DNA of 64,000 nt from Portibacter lacus. Lineage in GTDB: Bacteria > Bacteroidota > Bacteroidia > Chitinophagales > Saprospiraceae. Positions 37,551-46,603 of this stretch are shown here, piece by piece. Location of the stretch: positions 248,001 through 312,000 of the forward strand of contig NZ_JAJNKA010000005.1 of the NCBI RefSeq assembly GCF_021533215.1. The letters are read 5' to 3'. The translations under genes and the position numbers were made by a program. A model generated the notes under the pieces. It was given only the letters and a program-made list of their open reading frames with translations, was not told the DNA's origin and did not search any database. Each line of letters begins with the position of its first letter. The first letter of the stretch is position 1.

Positions 37551-37655
37551 ACTTATCTAACTTAGATATAATCATAAGCTAGGAATTAGCACCTTAATAA
37601 AGATCAGGTTGCTAAGGTTTCATTGGGCCTATTCCCTCCACCTTTCTTGATAAGT
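37551..37655 (-). ncRNA. SAM-I (S-box) riboswitch upstream of metX-thrABC
   Basis: Read on the minus strand, the 105-nt element has every S-box landmark in order: ACTTATCAAGA, GGTGGAGGGA (kink-turn side), GGCCCAATGAAACC, GCAACC and AAGGTGCTAATTCC. A P4 hairpin TAGCTTA/TAAGTTA follows, then GATAAGT, which closes P1 exactly with the opening ACTTATC. It binds S-adenosylmethionine and would lower expression of the metX-thrA-thrB-thrC operon when SAM is abundant. Its 3' end is 84 nt from the metX ATG. Confidence 0.94.
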
Positions 37656-37804
37656 ACTTTTCAAAGAACATTAAATTTCTAGTTCAATTACACAAATCAA
37701 AGAATAATAAATTAGAATGTGAAGTTTTTTAGTATAAATATGATTTTATTAAGATATATATGATAAAATTATGAATTTCATATTCTTATAAAGTAGAATA
37801 TTTA

Positions 37805-39430
37805 CTATTCATAATTTAAAATTTGACCATCTTTTACCAATTTTTCCTTTAACTCTGAATAGGTAACGTCTTGGACGTCAATCTGATGATCTATAGCAAT
37901 GCTAGCGGCAGTAGCAGCGGATTGAGCAAGGATCATAAAAACAGGCTCCATTCGTATGGAACCAAAAGCTATATGAGATGCAGACAAGCAAACCGGAACA
38001 ATTAAATTAGTAACTTCTTCTTTTTTAGGTACAATGGCTTTGTAACTAATAGGATAAGGAGAAAACCCACCTACTTCTACATCACCTTCATTTTTCACGT
38101 GGCCATTTTTGTTCACATACCTTTGCATATGATGTGAATCCATGGTATAAGCACCCATGCCGATGGATTGGTCTGCAGTTATCGATTCTTGAGTACAATG
38201 ATGTTCCGTCATGACGAAATCGCTGACCATTCTTCGTGCCTCCCTGATGTACAATTGAGGCGTCCAATTGCCATTTTCATCGTATTCATCTTTAGGAAGT
38301 CCCCATTGTGAAAACTTGTCTCTAATTTTTTGTGGTATTCTCGGATGGTATGAGAGTGTCCATAGTAGTCCTTTCTGATATACTTCATGATCATTAATGA
38401 TTTTCTCACGCTCTGCATAGGTGCCATCTGGATAGTCGAAGTTTTTTCCGATGTAATCAGTTGAAAATGGACCTTTGTTGTTGGCGTCAGTTTTGTGATT
38501 AGGCATCATACTCATGATAAAGAATGGACCATTATATCCTGCTTCTATCGCTCTGAATAGTAATTCATATTCGCTTTCATTATAAGTTGTAGGCTTTTCT
38601 GTTTTGATTCTATTTTCAGGCACGTTAGTGATACACATTCTAAAGCAGAAGCCTTGAACCATATTATCACCTGTTCCATCCTCTGCTATACTTGCATTGA
38701 CATTCGGAAGTAGTCCACTACTAGGATCATCTTCGATAATATATGGACTTACGCCATCTGGAAATTGATGATATATGGCATGTTTTACTTGAACACCATT
38801 CAGGGTTTCGTTATAGACATTATTTGCTTCCCTTCCTATAGTATAGGATACTTTACTTCCTGCCATTAGGTCTCCTTCATAAGTTGCATCGATAAAAACT
38901 TTCGCTTGATAAGATTTACCTGATTCCATATGAATGGATGTGATTTTACCATTTTTAGAGGTAACGCCGTCCGTTAATTTCAGTCGTTCATTCTTAATAA
39001 TCTCTAGCTTATTTTCTTTAATCCAATCTTCGAAAACTTCCATTGCGATACTTGGTTCGAAGGTCCATTGGGAATTAATATTCTTATCTTTTTCTTCTGA
39101 GATATAGTCTGAGCGATCCTGGTATTTCCAATTCTTGGGATCTTGATATTTCTGGTATATCTCTTCATAGAAAGATCTTGATATCCCTCCTATTACTTGT
39201 TTATTTCCAATATCTGTCGCACCTAATCCTCCTGTAGTTAGACCTCCGATATGACTTGATGGCTCTATTACCAAAACTGTCTTGCCCATTCTGGTAGCTT
39301 GTACTGCTGCTACAATTCCAGCCGATGTTCCACCGTAAACAATGATATCATAGTCTTTATTTGTAGGTAGAGTATCAGAAAAAAATAAAAGGACGGGTAT
39401 TAGAATAGTTATACAATACTTATAGATCAT
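37805..39430 (-). CDS. Exported FAD-dependent oxidoreductase (FAD_oxidored family)
   Basis: Protein of 541 residues with a signal peptide (about residues 1-22) followed directly by a dinucleotide-binding motif DIIVYGGTSAGIVAAVQATR. The FAD-contacting GLTTGGLGATDIGN and the internal VFIDATYEGDLMAGS fit PF12831, a group often labelled xanthan-lyase-like or general FAD oxidoreductases. The C-terminal IRMEPVFMILAQSAATAASIA is the usual closing motif. Members often sit in carbohydrate loci, but the substrate is not known. It ends 150 bp upstream of the SAM riboswitch and is probably a separate transcript. Confidence 0.87.
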   Translation of the reverse strand: MIYKYCITILIPVLLFFSDTLPTNKDYDIIVYGGTSAGIVAAVQATRMGKTVLVIEPSSHIGGLTTGGLGATDIGNKQVIGGISRSFYEEIYQKYQDPKNWKYQDRSDYISEEKDKNINSQWTFEPSIAMEVFEDWIKENKLEIIKNERLKLTDGVTSKNGKITSIHMESGKSYQAKVFIDATYEGDLMAGSKVSYTIGREANNVYNETLNGVQVKHAIYHQFPDGVSPYIIEDDPSSGLLPNVNASIAEDGTGDNMVQGFCFRMCITNVPENRIKTEKPTTYNESEYELLFRAIEAGYNGPFFIMSMMPNHKTDANNKGPFSTDYIGKNFDYPDGTYAEREKIINDHEVYQKGLLWTLSYHPRIPQKIRDKFSQWGLPKDEYDENGNWTPQLYIREARRMVSDFVMTEHHCTQESITADQSIGMGAYTMDSHHMQRYVNKNGHVKNEGDVEVGGFSPYPISYKAIVPKKEEVTNLIVPVCLSASHIAFGSIRMEPVFMILAQSAATAASIAIDHQIDVQDVTYSELKEKLVKDGQILNYE

Positions 39431-39550
39431 GTTAGATTGGTGTTAATTGTGAATGTACAGTCAGCTTCTGAAAGTAGATGTTAAAAATAGTAAAAGATTA
39501 TTAATACTAATAGTGTTGATTAATTAGGGAAAGACTTAATGATTTAGTTT

Positions 39551-39985
39551 CTAGAACAGATTCATCATTTCCTCTTCTTTCTCTCTCATTATTTGTTGGT
39601 CTTCAGATGTTTTATCTTTGAAACCACAGAAATGTAAGAGTCCGTGGGATATAACTCTTAGTAGTTCCGTGTTGAAATCGATTTTTAAATCTGCTGCGTT
39701 CTCTTTAACTCGGTCTATGCTAATGAAAATATCGCCTTGGAGAGGATTAGGCTTTTCATGATAAGGAAAACTAATAATATCAGTGTAGTAGTCGTGTTGT
39801 AAGTAGTTACGATTAATATCTAGTAAATATTCATCGCTGCAGAAGATATAGTTAATGGCCTCGATGGATACTTTATTGACTTCCGCCATTTTGTGTACCC
39901 AAGTAGTATATTTTTCTTCCGGTATTAATTCAAATTCGATGTCTTCAAAATGGAATACAACAGGCAAGTCTAATTCTTCACTCAT
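39551..39985 (-). CDS. ybeY: Endoribonuclease YbeY (rRNA maturation factor)
   Basis: Small metalloprotein of 144 residues needed for 16S rRNA 3'-end maturation and ribosome quality control. The signature is VISHGLLHFCGFKDKT: His114 and His118 match the zinc ligands, but position 124, His in the classic HGxLHLxGYDH motif, is Asp here. Similar KDK-type sequences are usual in Bacteroidota YbeY as I recall them. NRNYLQHDYYTDIISFPY is the conserved upstream block. The start overlaps the RsbW-like gene stop by 4 bp (ATGA). Confidence 0.93.
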   Translation of the reverse strand: MSEELDLPVVFHFEDIEFELIPEEKYTTWVHKMAEVNKVSIEAINYIFCSDEYLLDINRNYLQHDYYTDIISFPYHEKPNPLQGDIFISIDRVKENAADLKIDFNTELLRVISHGLLHFCGFKDKTSEDQQIMREKEEEMMNLF

Positions 39986-40380
39986 AAAAAAAACTGCATT
40001 TCTACTGTTCGACCGTCATTTGTGTATTGAACAATATCTGATAGTTGTTGAATCAGAAATACGCCTCTACCACCTAGTTTTTCTAGATTTTCGATTAAAG
40101 TAGGATCGGGAATTTCTTCTGGATTGAAGCCATCACCTTGATCACTAACAAGGATGGTAAGTACTTCCTTTACTTTATATAGTTCGATCTTAACTTCCTT
40201 ATTCTTATTTTTCTGATTACCATGAATTATGGCATTATTCACTGCTTCCGTTACACTAATAAGTATATTAGGGTATATATTCTCGTTAATCGCTAAATCT
40301 TTAGCAAAGCTCTTAACGAAGAATTCAACTTCATTAATCTTTTCAGGATCAGATTTTAATATAAGTTCTGTCGGATGCAT
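39982..40380 (-). CDS. RsbW-like ATP-binding protein (HATPase_c_2, anti-sigma kinase family)
   Basis: A GHKL-fold ATPase domain of 132 residues on its own. ISVTEAVNNAIIHGNQ is the N box (Mg-ATP site), VSDQGDGFNPEEIPDP the G1 box and LGGRGVFLIQQL the G2 box, as in RsbW/SpoIIAB serine kinases. In other bacteria these control sigma factors through partner switching. No STAS antagonist or sigma factor gene is adjacent. It overlaps ybeY by 4 bp and follows the DUF4175 gene by 17 bp, so it is the middle of a three-gene operon. Confidence 0.88.
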   Translation of the reverse strand: MHPTELILKSDPEKINEVEFFVKSFAKDLAINENIYPNILISVTEAVNNAIIHGNQKNKNKEVKIELYKVKEVLTILVSDQGDGFNPEEIPDPTLIENLEKLGGRGVFLIQQLSDIVQYTNDGRTVEMQFFL

Positions 40381-40397
40381 ATAATAGACCTAACGTC

Positions 40398-43300
40398 TTA
40401 ATTATTCTCTTTTAATGATTTATAATATTCTTCTACTAAATATTTATAATATGGCTTAAGTGAAGGGGAAACGGTTTTATACATTTCTACTTCTGATTCT
40501 TTTTTCTTAATGTATTCTTCTATAGCAGGCGGGTATTTTCGCTCTTTCTCCCCTGTTCGCTCTGCTATTCTTTTTTGGTCAAGTTCTCTTTGTCTTTCCG
40601 CATTTTCCGCTTCTAATAATCGAGTAACAATATCTTGTTGGCGTTTCAGCATTTCATTGTTTAATCGCTTATTGACAAGGTCAGTCTCGATTTTATCCAT
40701 TTGGTCTATCATTTCCTGAAGACCTTGAGAGCTTTTACCTTGCTCATCTTTTCCTTGCTTGATTTCTTCTAGTGCTTTTCTTAAAGCAGCTTGTCTTGCA
40801 GCGGCTTGTGCGAATTCTTTAGACATTCCACCTTTTCCATCCTTGCCACCTTTCTTCTGGCCTTCCATCATTTCTTTCAGCTTCTCTCCCATTCCTTTCT
40901 GACCTTCTGTAATTTTATCCATCGGAACAGAACCTTGACTTCCTTTTCCATCTTTAGATTTACCAGTTCCACCAGGTTTAGGACAACTTCCGTCTCCTGC
41001 CATAGAAGACATCTGCTGTTGCATATTTTGCATGGACTCAGCTAACATCACAGCGAGGTCATTCGTATTCTTCATGACTCTTCTTTGATTATCATTAGCT
41101 AGTGGCTTCTGACGGTTCTCCATGTTATCCAGAGATTCATTCAGATTCGTCTTAATTTCAGCTATTTTATCTGTGACAAAGGTTTCAATTTCAGTAACTC
41201 TCTTACTTAAAGCGATTAGAGAATCTTGAATTAGTACGAAATCATCTTTCAGTTTATATTGATCTTGTACTAGAGAAACATACTTAGGTGTTGTAGAATT
41301 TGTTCTAGAAACCACGTCTATTAGGTCTTCTTGGTCGAATGAAAGATCCACTAAATTTTCTAACAATTGTCTCAGAGCTTGAATGTCTTCTTCCATTTGC
41401 TCCATTTCCCCTGCAGCCATGGCTCCTTGCATTTTCTCTGCCATAGACTTCATTTTCTCAGCAGCTTTTTTCTGAGATTTTGCAGCACCTTCATTCTCTT
41501 TTTGTTCTAACTGTTCTTCACTTTTTTCTAACTCTTCTTTGATTTCTTCAGATTGTTCTTCATTGTCTTCCCCTAATTCTTTAGGAACTTCTAATTCTTC
41601 GTTCTTCTCTTCTAATTTCTCTAACTGTTCTTCTAGCTTTTCGAAATCTTCATTTATTTTTTCCTGCTCTTTCTGTAATTCTTCTTTTGGCTTCTCTTCA
41701 TTCAGAGTTTCTTGGCTTAACTTTTCTTGCTCTTCCGCTAGTTTCTCTAATTCTTCTATAATTTCATTCGCCTCCTTTTCTACTTCTAACTGCTTAAATA
41801 GTTCAAGCAAACGCTCCATGTTTTGATTCTGATTTTCATCATTCATCTTCATTTCTTCCATCATCTCCAGGGCGTTATCTTTGTCTAATTCTTGAAGCAA
41901 TTCTTGGATTTGTTCCATTAATTCCTCCATCTCATTATTCATAGATTCCTCGAACATCTCTTGGAGTTTCTCCTGCTTTTCTTGCATTTCAGGATCTTGC
42001 TCCATTTCTTCTTGGTTCTTCAGATTTTCATCTAGCTTTTTCTTAGCTTCTTCTATTTGTTTCTGAAGTTCTTTCTGCTTTTCTAGTAATTCCTCAAGCT
42101 CTTTTCTATCCTGCCAGTCTAATTCGTTTTTCTGAAGTAGTTTTTCTTTCAATTTTTTCAACTCCTCCTGGATTTTTTTTGACTTATTCATCGTCTCCAG
42201 CAAGTCCTCCTTAATTTCTTCGTTATTCTGATCTTCTTTAGCTTTTAATTCCTCTATGCTTGCTTTCGCATATGTCATTATTCCAGTTCTAGAAGACTTA
42301 CTACCATTGACCGCATCATTATCGAATACTTCAAAGTAGAAACTTACATTATCTCCAGCTTCTAATTTTAAGTCATTAACATCAAGTAAGTAATCATAGG
42401 AAGCTTGTGTATTCGTAGGATTCGGTAATTTAGTAGAAACTAAATCTTCTTTTTTACCATTTGCTCTTTGGATATTATAATTAAAAGATAGACTTCTTAA
42501 TCCGTAATCATCAGAGACATTTCCTACGAAATATACAATGTTCTTTTCTATGCTATCTTGGATCTTTTCAACGGAAATCGTCGGGTTTAAATCCGGTATA
42601 ACATTGACCGTATAAGATGTACTATCACCTTCTGGCAAGTAATTATTAGAAACGTATATTTTATAAAAGAGATCTCTCATCAATTTCTTGGATTGAGAAA
42701 AACTCTGATCAGATGTCTTTTTACTGTCTTCCTTATCTGCTTCATTGCTGAACTTGAACGAAACTTGCTCCGTATTCTCTACATTCATATCCCATCGTAC
42801 GATTGTTCCTTGTGGAACAATGAAATCTCCGATACTATTCAGTGTTTCATCTTTTCTATTCGTGTAGGCAGGATAATCTAGTGTTACATTGAAATCTGTG
42901 AGATTAGGTTTCTTAAGTACTTTTAGCTTAAGATCATCTGAAAATATTTTTCCTGAGAATAACTTAAAATCAGTTTCTTTCTGAATATTCCTGAAAACAT
43001 AATTGAATCGACCGTCCTTATCTTCTTTAAGTCTATATTGGTAACCATCCACATCTATGAAAACCTCTTGCGGACGAACATCACCTTGGATTTCTACGGA
43101 TAGATTGTAGTCATCATATTGCAGTACTTCTAGATTTTCCTCGTTTATAACAAATTTATAAGGAGCATCTTTTTCAAATTTCTTATTGTTGTTTATGATT
43201 CTGCTTGTGGAATCCGTAATTAGTGAAGGAGCAGCAAAAACCAATATAATTAATAGCATAAATGGCGGAAGCGCATACTTCAGATACTTTCTATTTTTAC

Positions 43301-43760
43301 TTAGGTCAATGGCTGATTTAAAAGGAACAATTTTAATTTCTTCCGACTTCTGGTTAATACTCGCATTGATTAGTGCAGCACTTTCGAATTGATTTGATTG
43401 CTTCTTAAGCTGTAGAACATTTAATAATTTATCTTGAACATCAGTGAAGTGTTCGCCAATAATAGATGCTGCTTTTTCATGAGAAATCACCTTTCCAAGA
43501 CGGTTATAATTCATAAATGGAAGGACAACCCAGTAAAACAAGAGGCCTACCATAGAAACCAAATAACCATAAAAGAACATTTTTCTAACGCCTGTAGAAA
43601 AATAAAATTGGGACTCTAATAAACTGAATACAAGGAATGCAAGCAAAGAAATACTAATGAATAATAATCCACCTTTTACAATTTTATTCGTGTAGTATTT
43701 TTTTATGAATTGATCAAGCTTACGAATTAATAAGCTATAATTATCTTCTTTTCCTTGCAT
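40398..43760 (-). CDS. DUF4175 family membrane protein with long Glu/Lys/Gln-rich coiled coil
   Basis: Large protein of 1120 residues. Two or three N-terminal transmembrane helices (about 24-46, 54-76, 158-178) are followed by beta-rich, Ig-like extracytoplasmic segments (about 200-490). A very charged coiled coil runs from about 500 to 790, for example KKIQEELKKLKEKLLQKNEL and EELMEQIQELLQELDKDN. A Gly/Lys/Met-rich stretch (about 930-990) and a further helix (1020-1080) close the protein. This is the DUF4175 architecture common in Bacteroidota; function unknown. It begins the operon leading to the RsbW-like gene and ybeY. Confidence 0.85.
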   Translation of the reverse strand: MQGKEDNYSLLIRKLDQFIKKYYTNKIVKGGLLFISISLLAFLVFSLLESQFYFSTGVRKMFFYGYLVSMVGLLFYWVVLPFMNYNRLGKVISHEKAASIIGEHFTDVQDKLLNVLQLKKQSNQFESAALINASINQKSEEIKIVPFKSAIDLSKNRKYLKYALPPFMLLIILVFAAPSLITDSTSRIINNNKKFEKDAPYKFVINEENLEVLQYDDYNLSVEIQGDVRPQEVFIDVDGYQYRLKEDKDGRFNYVFRNIQKETDFKLFSGKIFSDDLKLKVLKKPNLTDFNVTLDYPAYTNRKDETLNSIGDFIVPQGTIVRWDMNVENTEQVSFKFSNEADKEDSKKTSDQSFSQSKKLMRDLFYKIYVSNNYLPEGDSTSYTVNVIPDLNPTISVEKIQDSIEKNIVYFVGNVSDDYGLRSLSFNYNIQRANGKKEDLVSTKLPNPTNTQASYDYLLDVNDLKLEAGDNVSFYFEVFDNDAVNGSKSSRTGIMTYAKASIEELKAKEDQNNEEIKEDLLETMNKSKKIQEELKKLKEKLLQKNELDWQDRKELEELLEKQKELQKQIEEAKKKLDENLKNQEEMEQDPEMQEKQEKLQEMFEESMNNEMEELMEQIQELLQELDKDNALEMMEEMKMNDENQNQNMERLLELFKQLEVEKEANEIIEELEKLAEEQEKLSQETLNEEKPKEELQKEQEKINEDFEKLEEQLEKLEEKNEELEVPKELGEDNEEQSEEIKEELEKSEEQLEQKENEGAAKSQKKAAEKMKSMAEKMQGAMAAGEMEQMEEDIQALRQLLENLVDLSFDQEDLIDVVSRTNSTTPKYVSLVQDQYKLKDDFVLIQDSLIALSKRVTEIETFVTDKIAEIKTNLNESLDNMENRQKPLANDNQRRVMKNTNDLAVMLAESMQNMQQQMSSMAGDGSCPKPGGTGKSKDGKGSQGSVPMDKITEGQKGMGEKLKEMMEGQKKGGKDGKGGMSKEFAQAAARQAALRKALEEIKQGKDEQGKSSQGLQEMIDQMDKIETDLVNKRLNNEMLKRQQDIVTRLLEAENAERQRELDQKRIAERTGEKERKYPPAIEEYIKKKESEVEMYKTVSPSLKPYYKYLVEEYYKSLKENN

Positions 43761-44001
43761 TATTTGCCATTTTAATCCAGGACTATGGTGTTATTCCTAG
43801 TATGATTTAACCAAAAAAGTGCCAAAAAGATTCAGCTTAGCTAAATTTACCATCAAATTAGCATAAAACAAGCTTATCATCAAGTATTAAAAGCTTAAAA
43901 AGAACTTTTATTATATAAAACGTTCATTTTTCGACAATTGCATATTATATGACAGTTTAACATATCATTATCATAATACTCCCTATCGTCTTTTCGAATG
44001 C

Positions 44002-46599
44002 TTACACTTTACTAAAAGACTTATACCGTTCAAGCAATTGTGGATTTTTCTCCATTCCTATGATTTCATCAATTGCAGTATTAATCTTATTAATGATTTC
44101 ATCAATTATTTTCTTCGATTCTTCAGGAGCATCAGATTTCTTAGCAGCAACCATTTGGCGGAGACTATTTAAAGTATTGGTAGCCATAAAACGCTTAAAA
44201 TTTGTGCTGTTATTTTTTCCTGTTTCGATCAGAAAGCTAAGGCTTTTCGAAAGATCACTTACAGGTAAATCTTGTAAAAAAGCCGAATAACTGCCGAAGA
44301 CAGGGTAAGAGTTAAAACCAGCAAGGCCTTCTATTTTATTTTCAAAAAATGGAAGGTATTTCTTATCTCCAGTAACAGAGAAAATATCAGAAAGCGTAGC
44401 AACGATATCATAGTTTTCCTCCTCCATCATTTTTTCTGCAACCAAAAGTCCTTTCTCTGGATTCTGAGTATATAGCAAATTTAATCCAGCTGCATAAGTA
44501 GGGTAGGCTTGTTCTTTCTTCAATACCATTTCAGCGAAGTCTGCTAATGCTGGATCACTGATCTCTGCTAATTTGTCTAATGCTGATGATCTTACTTGAG
44601 ATTTAGGATCGTTTTGTGCTAGGTCTTTTAGCTTGTTAATCAGTTGATCATTGTTAGGATTAATCTGACCTATTGCAAATCTTCTAATGGTATAGTAAGG
44701 ATCGTCTAAAGCTTCTATGAAAATTGGTTTTGCTTCTGGATAACCTTTTAATGCATTAATCGCGTCTGCTCTATCTTGATATGTGTTTACATTTTTGTAT
44801 TGGAAAATATTTTCCTCCACACTAAAGTTTTCTTGACGTCTTCCTAAGATGATATTATCTGCATCAAAATTGACAAAAGAAGGCTTAGCGTCCACCATGA
44901 ATTCAAAGGTTTGCTGGCGTTCATTCACCCAAATATTCTCCGTTGTTTTAGAACCGTTAGCATTGTAAATATCTACTTTTACTGGGAGTTCGAAGATCGC
45001 TCTATTACTTTCAGGATCTTGGGTTTGATTAACGGTTAATGTGTATTTTCCATCAGTATAACCATGAATGATTTCTAATTCAGGATGTCCTTTATCGAAG
45101 TACCATTGGTTAAAAAACCAGTTCAGGTCTTCACCAGTTACCGCTTCGAAAGCGAGTCTTAAGTCATGTGCTTCTACCGCAGTATAGGCATTATCAATTA
45201 GGTATTTATTTAATGATGCCTTGAATGCTTCATCTCCTACATAATTTCTAAGCATGTGTAGAACCAGTCCACCTTTATTATAACTATGCGCATCGAACAT
45301 GTCTTCCTTATCATCATATTCGAAGTTAATTAAATCATGAGTTCCTTGATTCTGAGCTGAACCTAAGTAACCTCTTAATTCATTACTTCTATGATTATCA
45401 GCCGCTTCTTTACCGTTTTTGTGTTCTTCCCATAAGTATTCACTATAATTGGCGAAGCCTTCATTCATGGTTAAGTTAGACCAAGATTCACAAGTGACAT
45501 AATCTCCGAACCAGTGATGGAACATCTCATGCGCAACGATATAATCATTGTTATCATCTATTAACTCTCTACTTGTTTTCTGTACAAAGTCCCCGAAAAT
45601 TACGCCTGTAGTATTTTCCATTGCTCCAGAAACATAGTCGCGAACAATGATCTGTGAATACTTATCCCACGGATATTTAACTCCAGTAAATTCTGAGAAA
45701 AATTCAAGCATTTCAGGAGTGTTGTTAAAAATTTGCTTGGCATCCTGCTCATACTTATCTTCTACATAATAAGCGAGTGGAATGTCTTCCCACTTATCAT
45801 CTACCTTAGCAAATTCTCCGACTGCTATCATAAACAGGTAAGGAGCATGTGGTTGTTTCATGTTCCAATAATCTGTTCTAGTGCCGTCAGCGTTTTTAGT
45901 AGATTTCTCTAACAAGCCATTAGATAAAGTTTTAAATTTATCCTGAACAGTTAGATACATTTCTTGTGTCGTGCGTTCGTTAGGTTTGTCAATAGTAGGA
46001 AACCATCTTGAATTGTTCTCTGTCTCACCTTGCGTCCAGATCTGCATAGGTTTATCTGGATCTTCTCCTAGCGGATTGATGAAAAATAACCCTTTATCCG
46101 ACGTAATTGCAGCACTTCCTCCTTCTGGTAACTCTTCTGGCTTAGCAGTATAATCAATTACAACTTCAGCGGCTTCACCTTGTTTGTAAGTTTTATCTAA
46201 GACGATCTTTATGTCAAAACCATCATATTCATATTTCAATGGAAGTCCAGTCTTTGCATTCGAAACTTTATGGATATCAAACCCTACAGCGTCGAAAGAG
46301 GCTGTTTCGATTGGATAAAACATAGGTTGGAACTTTAGCGTTGCAACACCTAGAACATGTTGCTTTTCCCAGTTGAATTTTAGATCTAGTTTCGTATGCA
46401 ATAAATCTACCGTCCTTTTTGCTGAGGCTCTATAAGTGCCAAGTACTAAATCTGGTTCAGGAGCTGTAACTTTTGGCGCCACCACCATCATAGTGTCTAA
46501 TAAGCGTTCCTCATATTCTACGGGAGCTTCTACTATTTTCTTACTTCCGGTGCATGAAGCGATTATAAGGGTAACTAAAACTACTAAGTACTTATTCAT
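44002..46599 (-). CDS. M1 family metallopeptidase (aminopeptidase N-like) lipoprotein
   Basis: Zinc aminopeptidase of 865 residues. The N-terminus is a lipoprotein signal (VTLIIASC, Cys16). The substrate-binding GAMENTTGVIFG is followed by the zinc motif VAHEMFHHWFGD, with the third ligand Glu in NEGFANYSEYLW. The C-terminal 270 residues carry HEAT-like repeats (ALDDPYYTIRRFAIGQI; RSSALDKLAEISDP). It would digest peptides in the periplasm or outer membrane. It starts 4 bp after the HTH gene and is probably the last gene of a run that begins near 50844. All catalytic residues are present. Confidence 0.95.
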   Translation of the reverse strand: MNKYLVVLVTLIIASCTGSKKIVEAPVEYEERLLDTMMVVAPKVTAPEPDLVLGTYRASAKRTVDLLHTKLDLKFNWEKQHVLGVATLKFQPMFYPIETASFDAVGFDIHKVSNAKTGLPLKYEYDGFDIKIVLDKTYKQGEAAEVVIDYTAKPEELPEGGSAAITSDKGLFFINPLGEDPDKPMQIWTQGETENNSRWFPTIDKPNERTTQEMYLTVQDKFKTLSNGLLEKSTKNADGTRTDYWNMKQPHAPYLFMIAVGEFAKVDDKWEDIPLAYYVEDKYEQDAKQIFNNTPEMLEFFSEFTGVKYPWDKYSQIIVRDYVSGAMENTTGVIFGDFVQKTSRELIDDNNDYIVAHEMFHHWFGDYVTCESWSNLTMNEGFANYSEYLWEEHKNGKEAADNHRSNELRGYLGSAQNQGTHDLINFEYDDKEDMFDAHSYNKGGLVLHMLRNYVGDEAFKASLNKYLIDNAYTAVEAHDLRLAFEAVTGEDLNWFFNQWYFDKGHPELEIIHGYTDGKYTLTVNQTQDPESNRAIFELPVKVDIYNANGSKTTENIWVNERQQTFEFMVDAKPSFVNFDADNIILGRRQENFSVEENIFQYKNVNTYQDRADAINALKGYPEAKPIFIEALDDPYYTIRRFAIGQINPNNDQLINKLKDLAQNDPKSQVRSSALDKLAEISDPALADFAEMVLKKEQAYPTYAAGLNLLYTQNPEKGLLVAEKMMEEENYDIVATLSDIFSVTGDKKYLPFFENKIEGLAGFNSYPVFGSYSAFLQDLPVSDLSKSLSFLIETGKNNSTNFKRFMATNTLNSLRQMVAAKKSDAPEESKKIIDEIINKINTAIDEIIGMEKNPQLLERYKSFSKV

Positions 46600-46603
46600 T
46601 CTT

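Noticed and set aside
38093-38108. CACGTG with a parS-like left half inside the FAD oxidoreductase gene
   Set aside because: The right half does not match the consensus; one half-site is expected by chance.
42804-42819. TGTTCCTTGTGGAACA, a 14/16 match to the parS core
   Set aside because: The central CACGTG is disrupted and the bases encode ordinary residues of the DUF4175 protein; treated as coincidence unless ParB binding is shown.
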